NCBI RefSeq assembly: GCF_001666755.1
Contig: NZ_LZJC01000015.1
Span: 1-49,629, forward strand
DNA from: Mycobacterium sp. E1214
GTDB taxonomy: Bacteria; Actinomycetota; Actinomycetes; Mycobacteriales; Mycobacteriaceae
DNA length: 49,629 bases
Reading direction: 5' to 3'
The notes below the pieces were generated by a model. It had not been told where the DNA came from. It saw only the letters and a program-made list of their open reading frames with translations, and searched no databases. A program made the position numbers and the translations under genes. The stretch's first letter is position 1; every line of letters starts with the position of its first letter. This document shows, piece by piece, positions 7,875-16,163 of this stretch.

Positions 7875-8852
7875 GTGAGCACCGATAAAGCCGCGCGACC
7901 CACCACCGCCGACGTCGCCCGCCTGGCCAGCGTGTCCACCGCCACGGTCAGTTACGTGCTCAACAACGCCGAGGGCCGCCGCATCTCCGCCGACACCCGC
8001 GAAGCGGTCTACCGGGCCGCGAAGCTGCTCGGCTACCGGCCCAACCTCGCCGCGCGCAACCTCGCCCGCGGCAAGGGCGGCGTCGTGCTCTACGTGGTCC
8101 CGCACGTGGCCGTCGGTGAGATGCCGATGCAGGCCGGCAGCCGGATGACGACAGCGCTGGCGCGGCAGGGTCTGCTGCAGGTGCAGATCTTCGAGACCGA
8201 TGACGACCAGCACGTGGTCGACGCGATCCAGAACCTGGATCCGGTGGCGGTGACGAGCCTGTTCCCGCTCAGCGCGGTGGCGTTGCACGCGGTGCGCGCC
8301 GCGGGCATTCCGCACATCGACATCGGTACGCTGCCCGCGCTCGGTGACCCGCATCTGGCCGTCGGCGAGATGCGGGTCGACCATCTGGTCTCGCGCGGGC
8401 ATCGACGAATCGCGTTCGCCTACACCGGGATTGCCCGGTGGCGCCCCCTGGGTGACTACTGGTTCGAGGGGGTGTCCCGAGCGGCGCGGCTGCGTGACCT
8501 GCCGCCCGTGCGCGTCGGCGAGGTCACCCTCGACAACGCCGCGACGGTGGTGACCGGCTGGGTCGCCGACGGGGTGACCGCGGTGTGCGCCCAGAGCGAC
8601 GAGATCGCGTGCCTGGTGCTCTACGGGCTGCACCGGGCGGGGCTGGCCTGCCCCGGCGACCTGGCGGTGATGGGCGTCGACGCCAGCCCGATGGGCGTGA
8701 TGAGCACACCGCCGCTGACCACCGTGCAGTTCGACCCCGCGGCGGTCGCCGACGCCGCCGTCGCCGCCGTCTTCGAGCGGCTCGGGCATCCCGCCCCGCC
8801 GTCGCCGGAGCTCACCGACATCGCCCAGCTGGTCGTCCGGTCGTCGACCTAG
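7875..8852 (+). CDS. LacI-family transcriptional regulator
   Basis: The 325-residue protein opens with a LacI helix-turn-helix and hinge: TTADVARLASVSTATVSYVL at residues 10-29, then SADTREAVYRAAKLLGYRPN. A periplasmic-binding-like effector domain follows, with VDHLVSRGHRRIAF and VMGVDASPMG near the C-terminus. The start is GTG 7875. It is followed after 78 bases by an aldehyde dehydrogenase gene, with a palindrome of LacI type between them. It probably controls that gene and perhaps itself. The effector is unknown; an aldehyde or a sugar-like compound are both possible. Confidence 0.85.
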   Translation: MSTDKAARPTTADVARLASVSTATVSYVLNNAEGRRISADTREAVYRAAKLLGYRPNLAARNLARGKGGVVLYVVPHVAVGEMPMQAGSRMTTALARQGLLQVQIFETDDDQHVVDAIQNLDPVAVTSLFPLSAVALHAVRAAGIPHIDIGTLPALGDPHLAVGEMRVDHLVSRGHRRIAFAYTGIARWRPLGDYWFEGVSRAARLRDLPPVRVGEVTLDNAATVVTGWVADGVTAVCAQSDEIACLVLYGLHRAGLACPGDLAVMGVDASPMGVMSTPPLTTVQFDPAAVADAAVAAVFERLGHPAPPSPELTDIAQLVVRSST

Positions 8853-8871
8853 CGGAGGCTGGACACCGCGC

Positions 8872-8887
8872 GGTTAAGCGCATAACC
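8872..8887. promoter_or_regulatory. Candidate LacI operator before the aldehyde dehydrogenase
   Basis: GGTTAAGC|GCATAACC is a 16-base palindrome with seven of eight pairs matching and a CpG at its centre, as in LacI-family operators. It lies between the LacI gene and the aldehyde dehydrogenase start at 8931. Confidence 0.6.
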
Positions 8888-8930
8888 TTCGCCGTGGCGC
8901 CCCATTCGCGCAACGATGCCAGGAGGGTTT

Positions 8931-10388
8931 ATGTCGGTGCAGGCTGTGTTGGACGAGATTCGCGAGCGACCCGGCACGGGGGACGTCATCCCGATCATCG
9001 ACCCGGCCACCGAGGAACAGCTCACCGAATTCACCGACTGCGGCCCGGAGGCCGTCGACGACGCCGTCGCGCGGGCCAAGGCGTCGGCGGAGTCCGGGGT
9101 GTGGTCGGGGATGCCCGACTATGACCGGGCCAAGGTGCTGTGGCGGGTCGCCGACCTGATCGACCAGAACGCCGAAATTCTGGCCGAACTGGAATCGGTC
9201 AACGCCGGCATCCCGCCGGCGCAGGCGCAGATCATCACCAAGGTCGGCTCGGAGTGGTTCCGCTATTACGCCGGGTGGTGCACCAAGATCGACGGCATCG
9301 CCCGCGACGTCAACACCGGCGGTCTCACCGGCGTCGACTCGCACCTGCACACGTACACGCTTCGGGAACCGTATGGCGTTGTCGGACTGATCTTTCCGTG
9401 GAACGGCCCGGTGTTCAACTTCTGCGCCAAGCTAGCGCCGTCGCTGGCGGCGGGGTGTAGCAGCGTGGTCAAGCCGGCCGAGGAGACGCCGCTGTCGGCC
9501 CTCGTGCTGGACCGGATCCTGGCCGAGGCGGGGGTGCCGGAGGGCGTGGTCAACCTGCTGCTCGGCTACGGCCACACCGCGGGCGCCGCGATCACCGCGC
9601 ATCCCGACGTCGAGAAGGTCGCGTTCACCGGGTCCACCGAGGTCGGTCGGGCCATCGTGCACGCCGCGGCCGACAGCAACCTCAACAAGGTGACGCTGGA
9701 GCTGGGTGGCAAGTCCCCGGTCGTGATCTTCGACGACGCGAACCTCGACCTCGCGATCCCGATGGCGTCGTTCGGCACCTTCATCCACTCCGGCCAGGCC
9801 TGCGTGTGCGGCTCGCGGATCTTCGCCCAGCGCGGCGTCTACGAACGCGTCGTCGAGGGCATCGCCAACATGGCCAACCTCATGCAGCTCGGCGGCCCCA
9901 GGGACGAGGGCGCCATGGTCGGCCCGCTGATCAGCCAGAAGCAGTTGACCCGGGTTCTGGGCTACCTCGAGCAGGGCAGATCCGACGGCGCGGAACTGGT
10001 CACCGGCGGGCACCGCCTGGACCGCAAGGGCTATTTCGTGCACCCGACCGTCGTCACCAACGTGGACCCGGATACGAGCCGGTTGTTCCAAGAGGAGATC
10101 TTCGGACCCGTGGTGACCATCCTGCCCTTCGACGACGAGGACGAGGTCGTCGCGCTGGCCAACAACAGCACCTACGGGCTGGCCGCCACCACCTGGACGA
10201 GTGACCTCGGTCGGGCACACCGAATGGCCAAGCGGCTCAAGGCCGGAACGGTCGGCCTCAATTGTCAGATGCAGTTCGACCACTCGATGCCGTTCGGCGG
10301 GTACAAGCAGTCCGGCTGGGGTTATGAGTCCGGCAAGGCCGGCATCGAGACCTACCTGCAGACCAAGATCGTCTGGGCGCAGATGTAA
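8931..10388 (+). CDS. NAD(P)-dependent aldehyde dehydrogenase
   Basis: The 485-residue enzyme belongs to the ALDH superfamily and oxidises an aldehyde to the acid. It has the IFPWNGPV segment, FTGSTEVGR of the cofactor site, the glutamate in LELGGKSP near residue 257 and the catalytic cysteine in SGQACVCG near residue 290. EEIFGPV and MPFGGYKQSG follow at the expected places. ATG 8931 follows an excellent ribosome-binding site (aggagg at 8921-8926); the in-frame ATG at 8916 lies before that site and is rejected. It belongs to the betaine/phenylacetaldehyde-like group in general appearance, but the substrate cannot be fixed. It is convergent with the acyl-CoA dehydrogenase. Confidence 0.9.
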   Translation: MSVQAVLDEIRERPGTGDVIPIIDPATEEQLTEFTDCGPEAVDDAVARAKASAESGVWSGMPDYDRAKVLWRVADLIDQNAEILAELESVNAGIPPAQAQIITKVGSEWFRYYAGWCTKIDGIARDVNTGGLTGVDSHLHTYTLREPYGVVGLIFPWNGPVFNFCAKLAPSLAAGCSSVVKPAEETPLSALVLDRILAEAGVPEGVVNLLLGYGHTAGAAITAHPDVEKVAFTGSTEVGRAIVHAAADSNLNKVTLELGGKSPVVIFDDANLDLAIPMASFGTFIHSGQACVCGSRIFAQRGVYERVVEGIANMANLMQLGGPRDEGAMVGPLISQKQLTRVLGYLEQGRSDGAELVTGGHRLDRKGYFVHPTVVTNVDPDTSRLFQEEIFGPVVTILPFDDEDEVVALANNSTYGLAATTWTSDLGRAHRMAKRLKAGTVGLNCQMQFDHSMPFGGYKQSGWGYESGKAGIETYLQTKIVWAQM

Positions 10389-10434
10389 GCGGGGCGCACA
10401 CCGGAGCGGGCGGCCAGTTGCACGCTCGGCGGCC

Positions 10435-12657
10435 CTACTTTCGCGGCAGGCCCAGGATCATCTGCGCGATGATGTTGAGCTGGATCTCCCGGGTGCCGCC
10501 GCCGATCAGTTCGGCGGGCAGGTGCAGGTACGGCCGCACGACGGGCGGGTCGGAATCGGCGACCATCGCCAGCTTGCCGGTCAGCTGCAGGGTGGCCTCG
10601 AAGGTGTTGCGCAGCAACACGTTCATCGCGACCTTGGCGATGCTCGACGCCGGCCCGGACGCCTGGCCGTCGAGCAGCCGGATGGTCTCCCGCACACCCA
10701 GCGCCTTGATGGCATTGGTGTAGGCGTCGAGTTCGCCGAGCGCGCGCTGCGCGTCGTCGCGGTCCGGGCCCGGCTCGGCGGCCAGCCGGCGCACCGCGGC
10801 GGCGCGGTCGAACTTCACGTAACCGCTAATGGCCGAACGCTCTTCGGCCATGGTGGCGATCGCGAGGTTCCAGCCGCCGGTCGCGTCGCCGAGCAGCATC
10901 TCGTCGGGAATGAAGACGTCGGTGAGGAAGACCTCGTTGAAATGCGCTTCGCCCGTGGCCATCTTGATCGGGTGCACGTCGATCCCGGGGGTGCGCATGT
11001 CGAGGATGAAGTAGCCGATGCCCCGGTGTTTGCTCGCCTCGGGGTCCGTGCGCGCCAGCAGGGCGCCGTAGTCCGCGCGGTTGGCGGCCGACGTCCAGAT
11101 CTTGTGCCCGTTGATGTTCCAGCCGCCGTCCACTTTGGTGGCGCGAGTGCTCAGCGCGGCCAGGTCAGATCCGGCGCCGGGCTCGCTGAACAGCTGGCAC
11201 CACGCGAGTTCGCCGCGCTGCGTCGGTGGAATCAGCTTCTCCTGCAGGTCCGGTGGCGCGGCGCGCAGGACCGACGGCAGGATCCACTCGGCGATGCCCA
11301 GCGAGGGCCGCACCAGGTCCGGGCGCTTGGCGAATTCGTCGTCGATGATCAGCTGCCGTAGCGGGCCGGCGTCCAGGCCCCACGGCGGCGGCCAATGCGG
11401 CGCGATGAGGCCCGCCTCGGCGATCAGGGTGCGTTGGGGCCCGATCTTGAATTCGTCGTAGTCGCCCTGACGCCCCGGCTGGTCGTTGCTCAGTGTGCAT
11501 GCGGCGTCCAGTGTTTCGGCCACCTGCGTCCGGAAGCCGGCCTCTGCGTCGCCCAGATCGACCGACATGTCCCGCTGGCGGGTGCTGGTCAGCTGTCCCA
11601 GCCGCCGGGCCCACCGGCTGGCCGGCCCGATCGACGCGGCCAAGCTGATCGCCCGCCGCCAGTACAGGTGCAGGTCGTGCTCCCACGTGAACCCGATGGC
11701 GCCGAACATGGTCAGCGCGTCTAGGACCAGGTCGGGCACGGGCGAGATGGCGATGGTCGCCGCGCCCGCCGCGGCGATCTGGTGCTGCTCGAGGGACTCG
11801 TCGAGCGCGCGCACGGCGTCCCAGGCCGCCGCGGTGGCCAGCTCGCTGTTGATCAACAGCATCGCGGCGCTGTGTTGCAAGGCCTGGAAGGTGCCGATCA
11901 CCTTGCCGAATTGCTCGCGGCTGCGCAGGTGCGCGGTGACGGCCTCGACGCACCACTGCGCGATACCACAGGTCATGCTGGCGACCAGGCCCAGCGCGAC
12001 GCAGCGGGCGCGGTCCGCGTCGAGTCCGGTGAGCACCGCGTCCTCGGCGGCGCGGTAGTCGTCGACCCGCAGCACGCCGGTGTCGGCGATCAGGTCGGTG
12101 CCCGGCAGCAAGTCGACTGTCACGGCGGGGTTTTCGATGTCGACGACAGCCCAGACCACGCCGTCGTCGCCGCGGGCGCCCAGCAGGACCAGTCGCGCCG
12201 CGCCCAGGCCCGCGGCCTCCTGCGAGGCGCCGGAGATCAACCACCGGCCACCCTCGGCGCGCGCCCGGAAGTCGCCGTCGTCGGGCAGCACCACCGCGGC
12301 CGGTGCACCGGCCGCCAGGTCGCGCACCAAGGCCTGCGCGGCCGGGGTGGGCTCGGCGAGCAGCGCGACCGCACCCGCGGTGACCGTCGACAGCAGCGGC
12401 CCGGGCAGCAGCGCCTTGCCGGCCGCTTCGAGGACGCAGGCCGCGTCGATCAGTCGACCGCCCTGCCCGCCCAGCTCCTCGGGGACGTGGACGGCGTGAA
12501 AACCGTTGCCCACCAACGTTTTCCACCACGTCGGCAGCCGCCCCGCGGCGAGCTGGTCGAAGTGGTCTCGGGTGGTGGCGATCGGGGCGTGCCGGGCGGC
12601 GAACTGCGCGACGGCGTCGCTGAGGTCTTGTTGTTCCGGGCTGAGGCCGAGGGTCAT
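10435..12657 (-). CDS. Fused double acyl-CoA dehydrogenase (FadE6/FadE22/FadE34-like)
   Basis: This 740-residue protein contains two acyl-CoA dehydrogenase units in tandem. The N-terminal half begins MTLGLSPEQQDLSDAVAQFA. The C-terminal half starts with FRTQVAETLDAACT and includes the FAD/substrate motif WCQLFSEPGAGSDLA, NGHKIWTS and a final GGGTREIQLNIIA. Such two-domain FadE proteins occur in mycobacteria at about 710-730 residues and act in beta-oxidation of fatty acids or sterol side chains. I set the start at ATG 12657, where the family begins. The frame is open to 12843 but would cross the operator and the divergent TetR promoter. It is divergent from the TetR gene and shares its operator. 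Confidence 0.85.
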   Translation of the reverse strand: MTLGLSPEQQDLSDAVAQFAARHAPIATTRDHFDQLAAGRLPTWWKTLVGNGFHAVHVPEELGGQGGRLIDAACVLEAAGKALLPGPLLSTVTAGAVALLAEPTPAAQALVRDLAAGAPAAVVLPDDGDFRARAEGGRWLISGASQEAAGLGAARLVLLGARGDDGVVWAVVDIENPAVTVDLLPGTDLIADTGVLRVDDYRAAEDAVLTGLDADRARCVALGLVASMTCGIAQWCVEAVTAHLRSREQFGKVIGTFQALQHSAAMLLINSELATAAAWDAVRALDESLEQHQIAAAGAATIAISPVPDLVLDALTMFGAIGFTWEHDLHLYWRRAISLAASIGPASRWARRLGQLTSTRQRDMSVDLGDAEAGFRTQVAETLDAACTLSNDQPGRQGDYDEFKIGPQRTLIAEAGLIAPHWPPPWGLDAGPLRQLIIDDEFAKRPDLVRPSLGIAEWILPSVLRAAPPDLQEKLIPPTQRGELAWCQLFSEPGAGSDLAALSTRATKVDGGWNINGHKIWTSAANRADYGALLARTDPEASKHRGIGYFILDMRTPGIDVHPIKMATGEAHFNEVFLTDVFIPDEMLLGDATGGWNLAIATMAEERSAISGYVKFDRAAAVRRLAAEPGPDRDDAQRALGELDAYTNAIKALGVRETIRLLDGQASGPASSIAKVAMNVLLRNTFEATLQLTGKLAMVADSDPPVVRPYLHLPAELIGGGTREIQLNIIAQMILGLPRK

Positions 12658-12750
12658 GACGACGGCCGGAGGGCGACTGGTGTGGGCCGCACGGGCTGCT
12701 ACCCTTCCGCGGTTGGGGACTGCTTCTCGCTGCGGCGACCCGCCTCGAGA

Positions 12751-12772
12751 CAAGACGGACCGTCTCGTCTTG
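12751..12772. promoter_or_regulatory. Operator between double acyl-CoA dehydrogenase and TetR gene
   Basis: Two palindromes overlap here: AGACGG-A-CCGTCT (12753-12765) and an outer pair CAAGACG/CGTCTTG (12751-12757 with 12766-12772). Bases 12752-12770 are identical to 6033-6051. Position between divergent genes points to the TetR protein encoded at 12837-13424. Confidence 0.75.
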
Positions 12773-12836
12773 TGGCAGACTACCGGGGGTAGTCGCGAGA
12801 TGTAAAGCGGGCTGATGCGCAGTGAGGATCCCCCCC

Positions 12837-13424
12837 ATGCCAAGCGATCTCACCCAGGCGGGTGCGCCGCGGCGGCGCAGCGAGAGATCGCGCACGGCGA
12901 TCGTCACCGCCACCCGCGAACTGCTGCTCGAGCGCGGATTCGACGGCCTGAGCATCGAGGCGGTCGCCGCCCGCGCGGGCGTCGGAAAGCAGACGATCTA
13001 CCGTTGGTGGCCGAGCCGACCGGCGCTGGTCGCCGACGTCATGCTCGAGGACGCCGACAAACTCGTGGCCTCCGTCGCCGACAGCGGCGACCTGACCGCC
13101 GATCTGGTGGCCTGGGTCGGCAAGCTGGTCGCCAGCCTGACCACCGCCCGCGGTTCGGCGATGCTGCGCACGTTGACCGTCGCCTGCATGGAGCACGAGG
13201 AAACGGCGGTCCGGCTGCGCGCCGGGTTCAGCGCGCCGCTGCACGACAGCGTGCGGACCCGGCTGCTGGCCGGGGGCATCGACGCCGGGGTCGCCGAATC
13301 GGCCGCGGACGCCATCGTCGGCGGCGTCGTCTACCCCCTCCTCTCCGGCGCCCAGGCCTACTCGCGGCGGCGCGCCGAACGGACCACGCGCCTCATCGTC
13401 GGGGCGCTCGGCGACGGCCGCTGA
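12837..13424 (+). CDS. TetR-family transcriptional regulator of the FadE/FadD block
   Basis: The 195-residue protein has a TetR DNA-binding domain at about residues 14-65 ([18 protein letters not shown], then [25 protein letters not shown]) and a helical C-terminal domain of the TetR_C type. ATG 12837 is chosen because a gagga ribosome-binding sequence lies eight bases before it; GTG 12822 is the alternative. Divergence from the double acyl-CoA dehydrogenase across a symmetric site suggests it represses both, plus the ligase at 6082 through the identical site. The ligand is probably an acyl-CoA or related acid, by analogy only. Confidence 0.85.
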   Translation: MPSDLTQAGAPRRRSERSRTAIVTATRELLLERGFDGLSIEAVAARAGVGKQTIYRWWPSRPALVADVMLEDADKLVASVADSGDLTADLVAWVGKLVASLTTARGSAMLRTLTVACMEHEETAVRLRAGFSAPLHDSVRTRLLAGGIDAGVAESAADAIVGGVVYPLLSGAQAYSRRRAERTTRLIVGALGDGR

Positions 13425-13500
13425 CCCCCGGCCGGGCACTGCGCCGTCACGGCCCGTCCGGGCGCCGTAAACTGCCGGCAGCAACGCCCGAGGAGCGGCC

Positions 13501-14580
13501 GTGGACCACGATTGCCTGAAGCTGACCACCTATTCGGCCGAGCGCCGGCGCACCGCCCAGGGATTCGTCTCCGACCAGATGCTCGACCTGTACGCGCGCC
13601 ACGACGTCGCCTGCGGGATCGTGTTGCGCGGGATCAGCGGCTTCGGCACCGGCCGGCACCTGCGCACGGATCAGTCGCTGACGCTGTCCGAGGATCCCCC
13701 GGTGGCGATCAGCGCGGTCGACACCACCGCGAGGATCGAGGCGCTGATCGACCCGGTGCTCGCCCTTCAGCAACGCGGCCTGGTGACCCTCGAGCGGGCC
13801 CGCCTGTTGCGCGGCGACGCCGGCCGCAGCGGGCTGCCCGACGAGCTGCCCGAGGCCGTCAAGTTGACCATCTACGTCGGCCGCAAGGAGCGGGTCAACG
13901 GCGCGCCCGCCTACGTCGCGCTCTGCGACCTGATGCACCGGCGCCGGCTCGCCGGCGCGTCGGTCTTCCTGGGCGTCGACGGGGTCTCGCACGGGCGGCG
14001 CCAGCGCGCGCACTTCCTGGGCCGCAACGCCGACGTGCCGATGATGATCGTGGCCGTCGGGTCGGGGGACCGCATCGGCCAAGTGGTGCCGGAGCTGGGC
14101 ACGTTACTGCGCAGGCCCCTGTTCACCCTCGAACGCGTCCGGGTGTGCAAACGGGACGGGACGCTGCTGGAACGCCCGGACCCGTTGCCCGGCGTCGACG
14201 AGCACGGGCTGCCGCTGTTCCAGAAGTTGGCGATCTACACCCGCGAGTCGGCGCATCACGCCGGCGTGCCGATCCACCGGGCGCTGGTCGCCGAGCTTCG
14301 CCGACGCCGCGGTCCCGACGGCGCGACGGTGCTGCGCGGGGTCTGGGGCTTTCACGGCGAGCACCGGCCGCACGGCGACACGCTGATGTCGCTGACCCGG
14401 CGGGTGCCGGTGCTGACCGTCGTCATCGACACCCCGGCCAACATCGCCGAATCCTTCGACGTCGTCGACGAGGTGACCCGCGAACAGGGGCTGGTCACCA
14501 GCGAGCTGGTCCCCGCGCTGGTGTCCGACGACGGCGACACCGGCCAGGGCCCGCCGCGGCTGGCGCGGCACCGGTACTAG
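13501..14580 (+). CDS. Triple DUF190 (PII-like) protein
   Basis: The 359-residue protein is three tandem DUF190 domains. Each begins with K-L-x-x-Y (KLTTYSAERRR near residue 7, KLTIYVGRKER near 121, KLAIYTRESAHH near 242). Each carries a core with L-x-G-x-x-G-F/x-G (VLRGISGFG, VFLGVDGVSHG, VLRGVWGFHGEHR) and a following V-P/beta strand. DUF190 proteins are usually single-domain relatives of the PII signal family of about 110 residues, so this may be a covalent trimer. Function is unknown; PII-like proteins bind nucleotides or metals and regulate partners. GTG 13501 is the start. Its neighbours do not reveal a partner. Confidence 0.8.
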   Translation: MDHDCLKLTTYSAERRRTAQGFVSDQMLDLYARHDVACGIVLRGISGFGTGRHLRTDQSLTLSEDPPVAISAVDTTARIEALIDPVLALQQRGLVTLERARLLRGDAGRSGLPDELPEAVKLTIYVGRKERVNGAPAYVALCDLMHRRRLAGASVFLGVDGVSHGRRQRAHFLGRNADVPMMIVAVGSGDRIGQVVPELGTLLRRPLFTLERVRVCKRDGTLLERPDPLPGVDEHGLPLFQKLAIYTRESAHHAGVPIHRALVAELRRRRGPDGATVLRGVWGFHGEHRPHGDTLMSLTRRVPVLTVVIDTPANIAESFDVVDEVTREQGLVTSELVPALVSDDGDTGQGPPRLARHRY

Positions 14581-14581
14581 G

Positions 14582-15475
14582 TCAGCCGGCGACCGAGGCG
14601 TCGTAGATCGCCTGGATGGACTTGTCCAGGGTGGCGTCGAACTGCTCGTCAGACTGCTGGGCCGACAGGCCCTCGGTCAGCGCCCGGCTGAAGCTGGCGA
14701 TCAGGCCGGCGTTTTTGGCCAGCAGTTCGTCGGCCTCCTCGCGGGAGTAGCCACCGGACAGGGCGACGACGCGCATGACCTTCGGGTGCTCGATCAGCGG
14801 CCGGTAGAAGTTCGCCTCGCTGGGCAGGCTCAGCTTGAGCATCACCCGCTGCCCGTCGGGCACCGTGTCGAGCTGCTTGGTGATCTCGTCGCGCAGGATC
14901 TGCTCGGCCTGCGCCTTGTCCGAGATCGAGATGGTGATCTCGGGCTCGATGATGGGCACCAGGCCGTGGGACAGCACCTGGTGGGCCACCTCGAACTGCT
15001 GGGCTACCACCGCGGCGATGCCCTGCTGGTTGGCGCCGCCGATCACCGACCGCTCCTTGGTGCCGAACACCCCTTTGCTGACGGCCCGCCTCAGCAGGTC
15101 GTCCAGCCCCGGGATCGGCTTCATCAACTGCACGTCGTCGGAGGCGTCCGCGAGACCCTTGTCGATCTTGAGGATGGGCACTACGCCCTTGGTCTCCCAC
15201 AGGTAGGTGGTCGTCGGGGTGCCCTCGATGTCGCGGTCCATGGTCTGCTCGAACAGGATCGCCGCGAGCACGCGGTCGCCGTTGAACACCGGGGAGGTGA
15301 TGATGCGCGACCGCATCTCGTGGATGAGGTCGAACATCTCCTCCTCGGAGGAGTAGGCGTCCTCCTCGATGCCGTACAAGCGCAGCGCCTTGGGCGTCGA
15401 GCCGCCACTTTGGTCGAGCGCGGCGATGAACCCCTTGCCGGAGGTCATCCGCTCGCTTTGCTGCTGGTTCGGCAT
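14582..15475 (-). CDS. Fructose-bisphosphate aldolase class I
   Basis: The 297-residue protein is a class I fructose-1,6-bisphosphate aldolase, the metal-independent Schiff-base type. It splits fructose bisphosphate to dihydroxyacetone phosphate and glyceraldehyde 3-phosphate. Family features are [16 protein letters not shown] near residue 15, [26 protein letters not shown], the lysine in [10 protein letters not shown] and [14 protein letters not shown] 15475 fits the family length and is preceded by gggaga; the frame is open further upstream but without family likeness. It is convergent with the DUF190 gene, with only one base between their ends. Mycobacteria also carry a class II enzyme elsewhere, so this one is probably an accessory or conditional isozyme. 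Confidence 0.9.
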   Translation of the reverse strand: MPNQQQSERMTSGKGFIAALDQSGGSTPKALRLYGIEEDAYSSEEEMFDLIHEMRSRIITSPVFNGDRVLAAILFEQTMDRDIEGTPTTTYLWETKGVVPILKIDKGLADASDDVQLMKPIPGLDDLLRRAVSKGVFGTKERSVIGGANQQGIAAVVAQQFEVAHQVLSHGLVPIIEPEITISISDKAQAEQILRDEITKQLDTVPDGQRVMLKLSLPSEANFYRPLIEHPKVMRVVALSGGYSREEADELLAKNAGLIASFSRALTEGLSAQQSDEQFDATLDKSIQAIYDASVAG

Positions 15476-15587
15476 CGAACTCTCCCAGTCTCTCGTGGTC
15501 CCGGTGGCCGCGCGCCTGCACGCTTGAATCGTGCCGATCATATTCGGCCGCTGCCCGGCCGGGCAGGCAGGCCACCGGAGGCGGTCC

Positions 15588-16163
15588 TCAGGCTTGCTCC
15601 GGGCGCACCCGCCGAGTGCGCCACAGCGCCATCCGGTCGAGGAGCCGGTCGCGCAGCACCAAGGTGTGGAAGAGTACCGCGCACATGTGCGCGGTAAACG
15701 CCGCGAACAGCAGGAACGCGAGGACGCCATGGCACTCGCGGAGCACGGCGAACAGGTCGAGGTTGCGCGGCGCGATGAACGGCAGCCGCAGCGGCCCGGC
15801 CAGCGTGACGGGGAATCGGGCCGCCGAGAGCATCGCCCACCCGGTCAGCGGCTGCACCAGCAGCAGCGCGTAGAGCAGGTACTCCGACCACGTCGCGATC
15901 CGGCGCTCGGCTCGGCTCATGGTGGCCAGGAACGCCGGCGGCCGGTGCGTCAGCCGGTTCGCCAGCCGGACCACGGCGAAGGCCAGGATCAGCAGGCCGA
16001 CGGGCCGGTGGATGGCCAGCAACAACGGGTAGTACGCCAGGGCCGCGACCATCGTCACGCCCAGCAGCAGCTGGGCGATCACCATCGGCGCCATCAGCCA
16101 GTGCAGCAGCCGCGAGGCCAGCGTGAAGCGGGGCGTGGCCTGCGTCGCCGGCTCGGCGGTCAC
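15588..16163 (-). CDS. Cytochrome b561-type membrane protein
   Basis: This 191-residue protein has four predicted membrane helices and histidines placed as in bacterial cytochrome b561: LLHWLMAP near residue 20, AIHRPVGLL near 52, and [10 protein letters not shown] and AFTAHMCAV in the last helices. It would bind two haems and move electrons across the membrane. The GTG start at 16163 overlaps the TGA of the peroxidase gene by four bases (GTGA), so translation is coupled. The partnership with an exported haem peroxidase suggests it supplies electrons from the quinone pool. The frame is open far upstream but that stretch is a shadow of the peroxidase gene. Confidence 0.85.
   Translation of the reverse strand: MTAEPATQATPRFTLASRLLHWLMAPMVIAQLLLGVTMVAALAYYPLLLAIHRPVGLLILAFAVVRLANRLTHRPPAFLATMSRAERRIATWSEYLLYALLLVQPLTGWAMLSAARFPVTLAGPLRLPFIAPRNLDLFAVLRECHGVLAFLLFAAFTAHMCAVLFHTLVLRDRLLDRMALWRTRRVRPEQA

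Noticed and set aside
12658..12843. N-terminal extension of the double acyl-CoA dehydrogenase
   Set aside because: The frame is open but lacks acyl-CoA dehydrogenase likeness, and it would cover the operator and the divergent TetR start.
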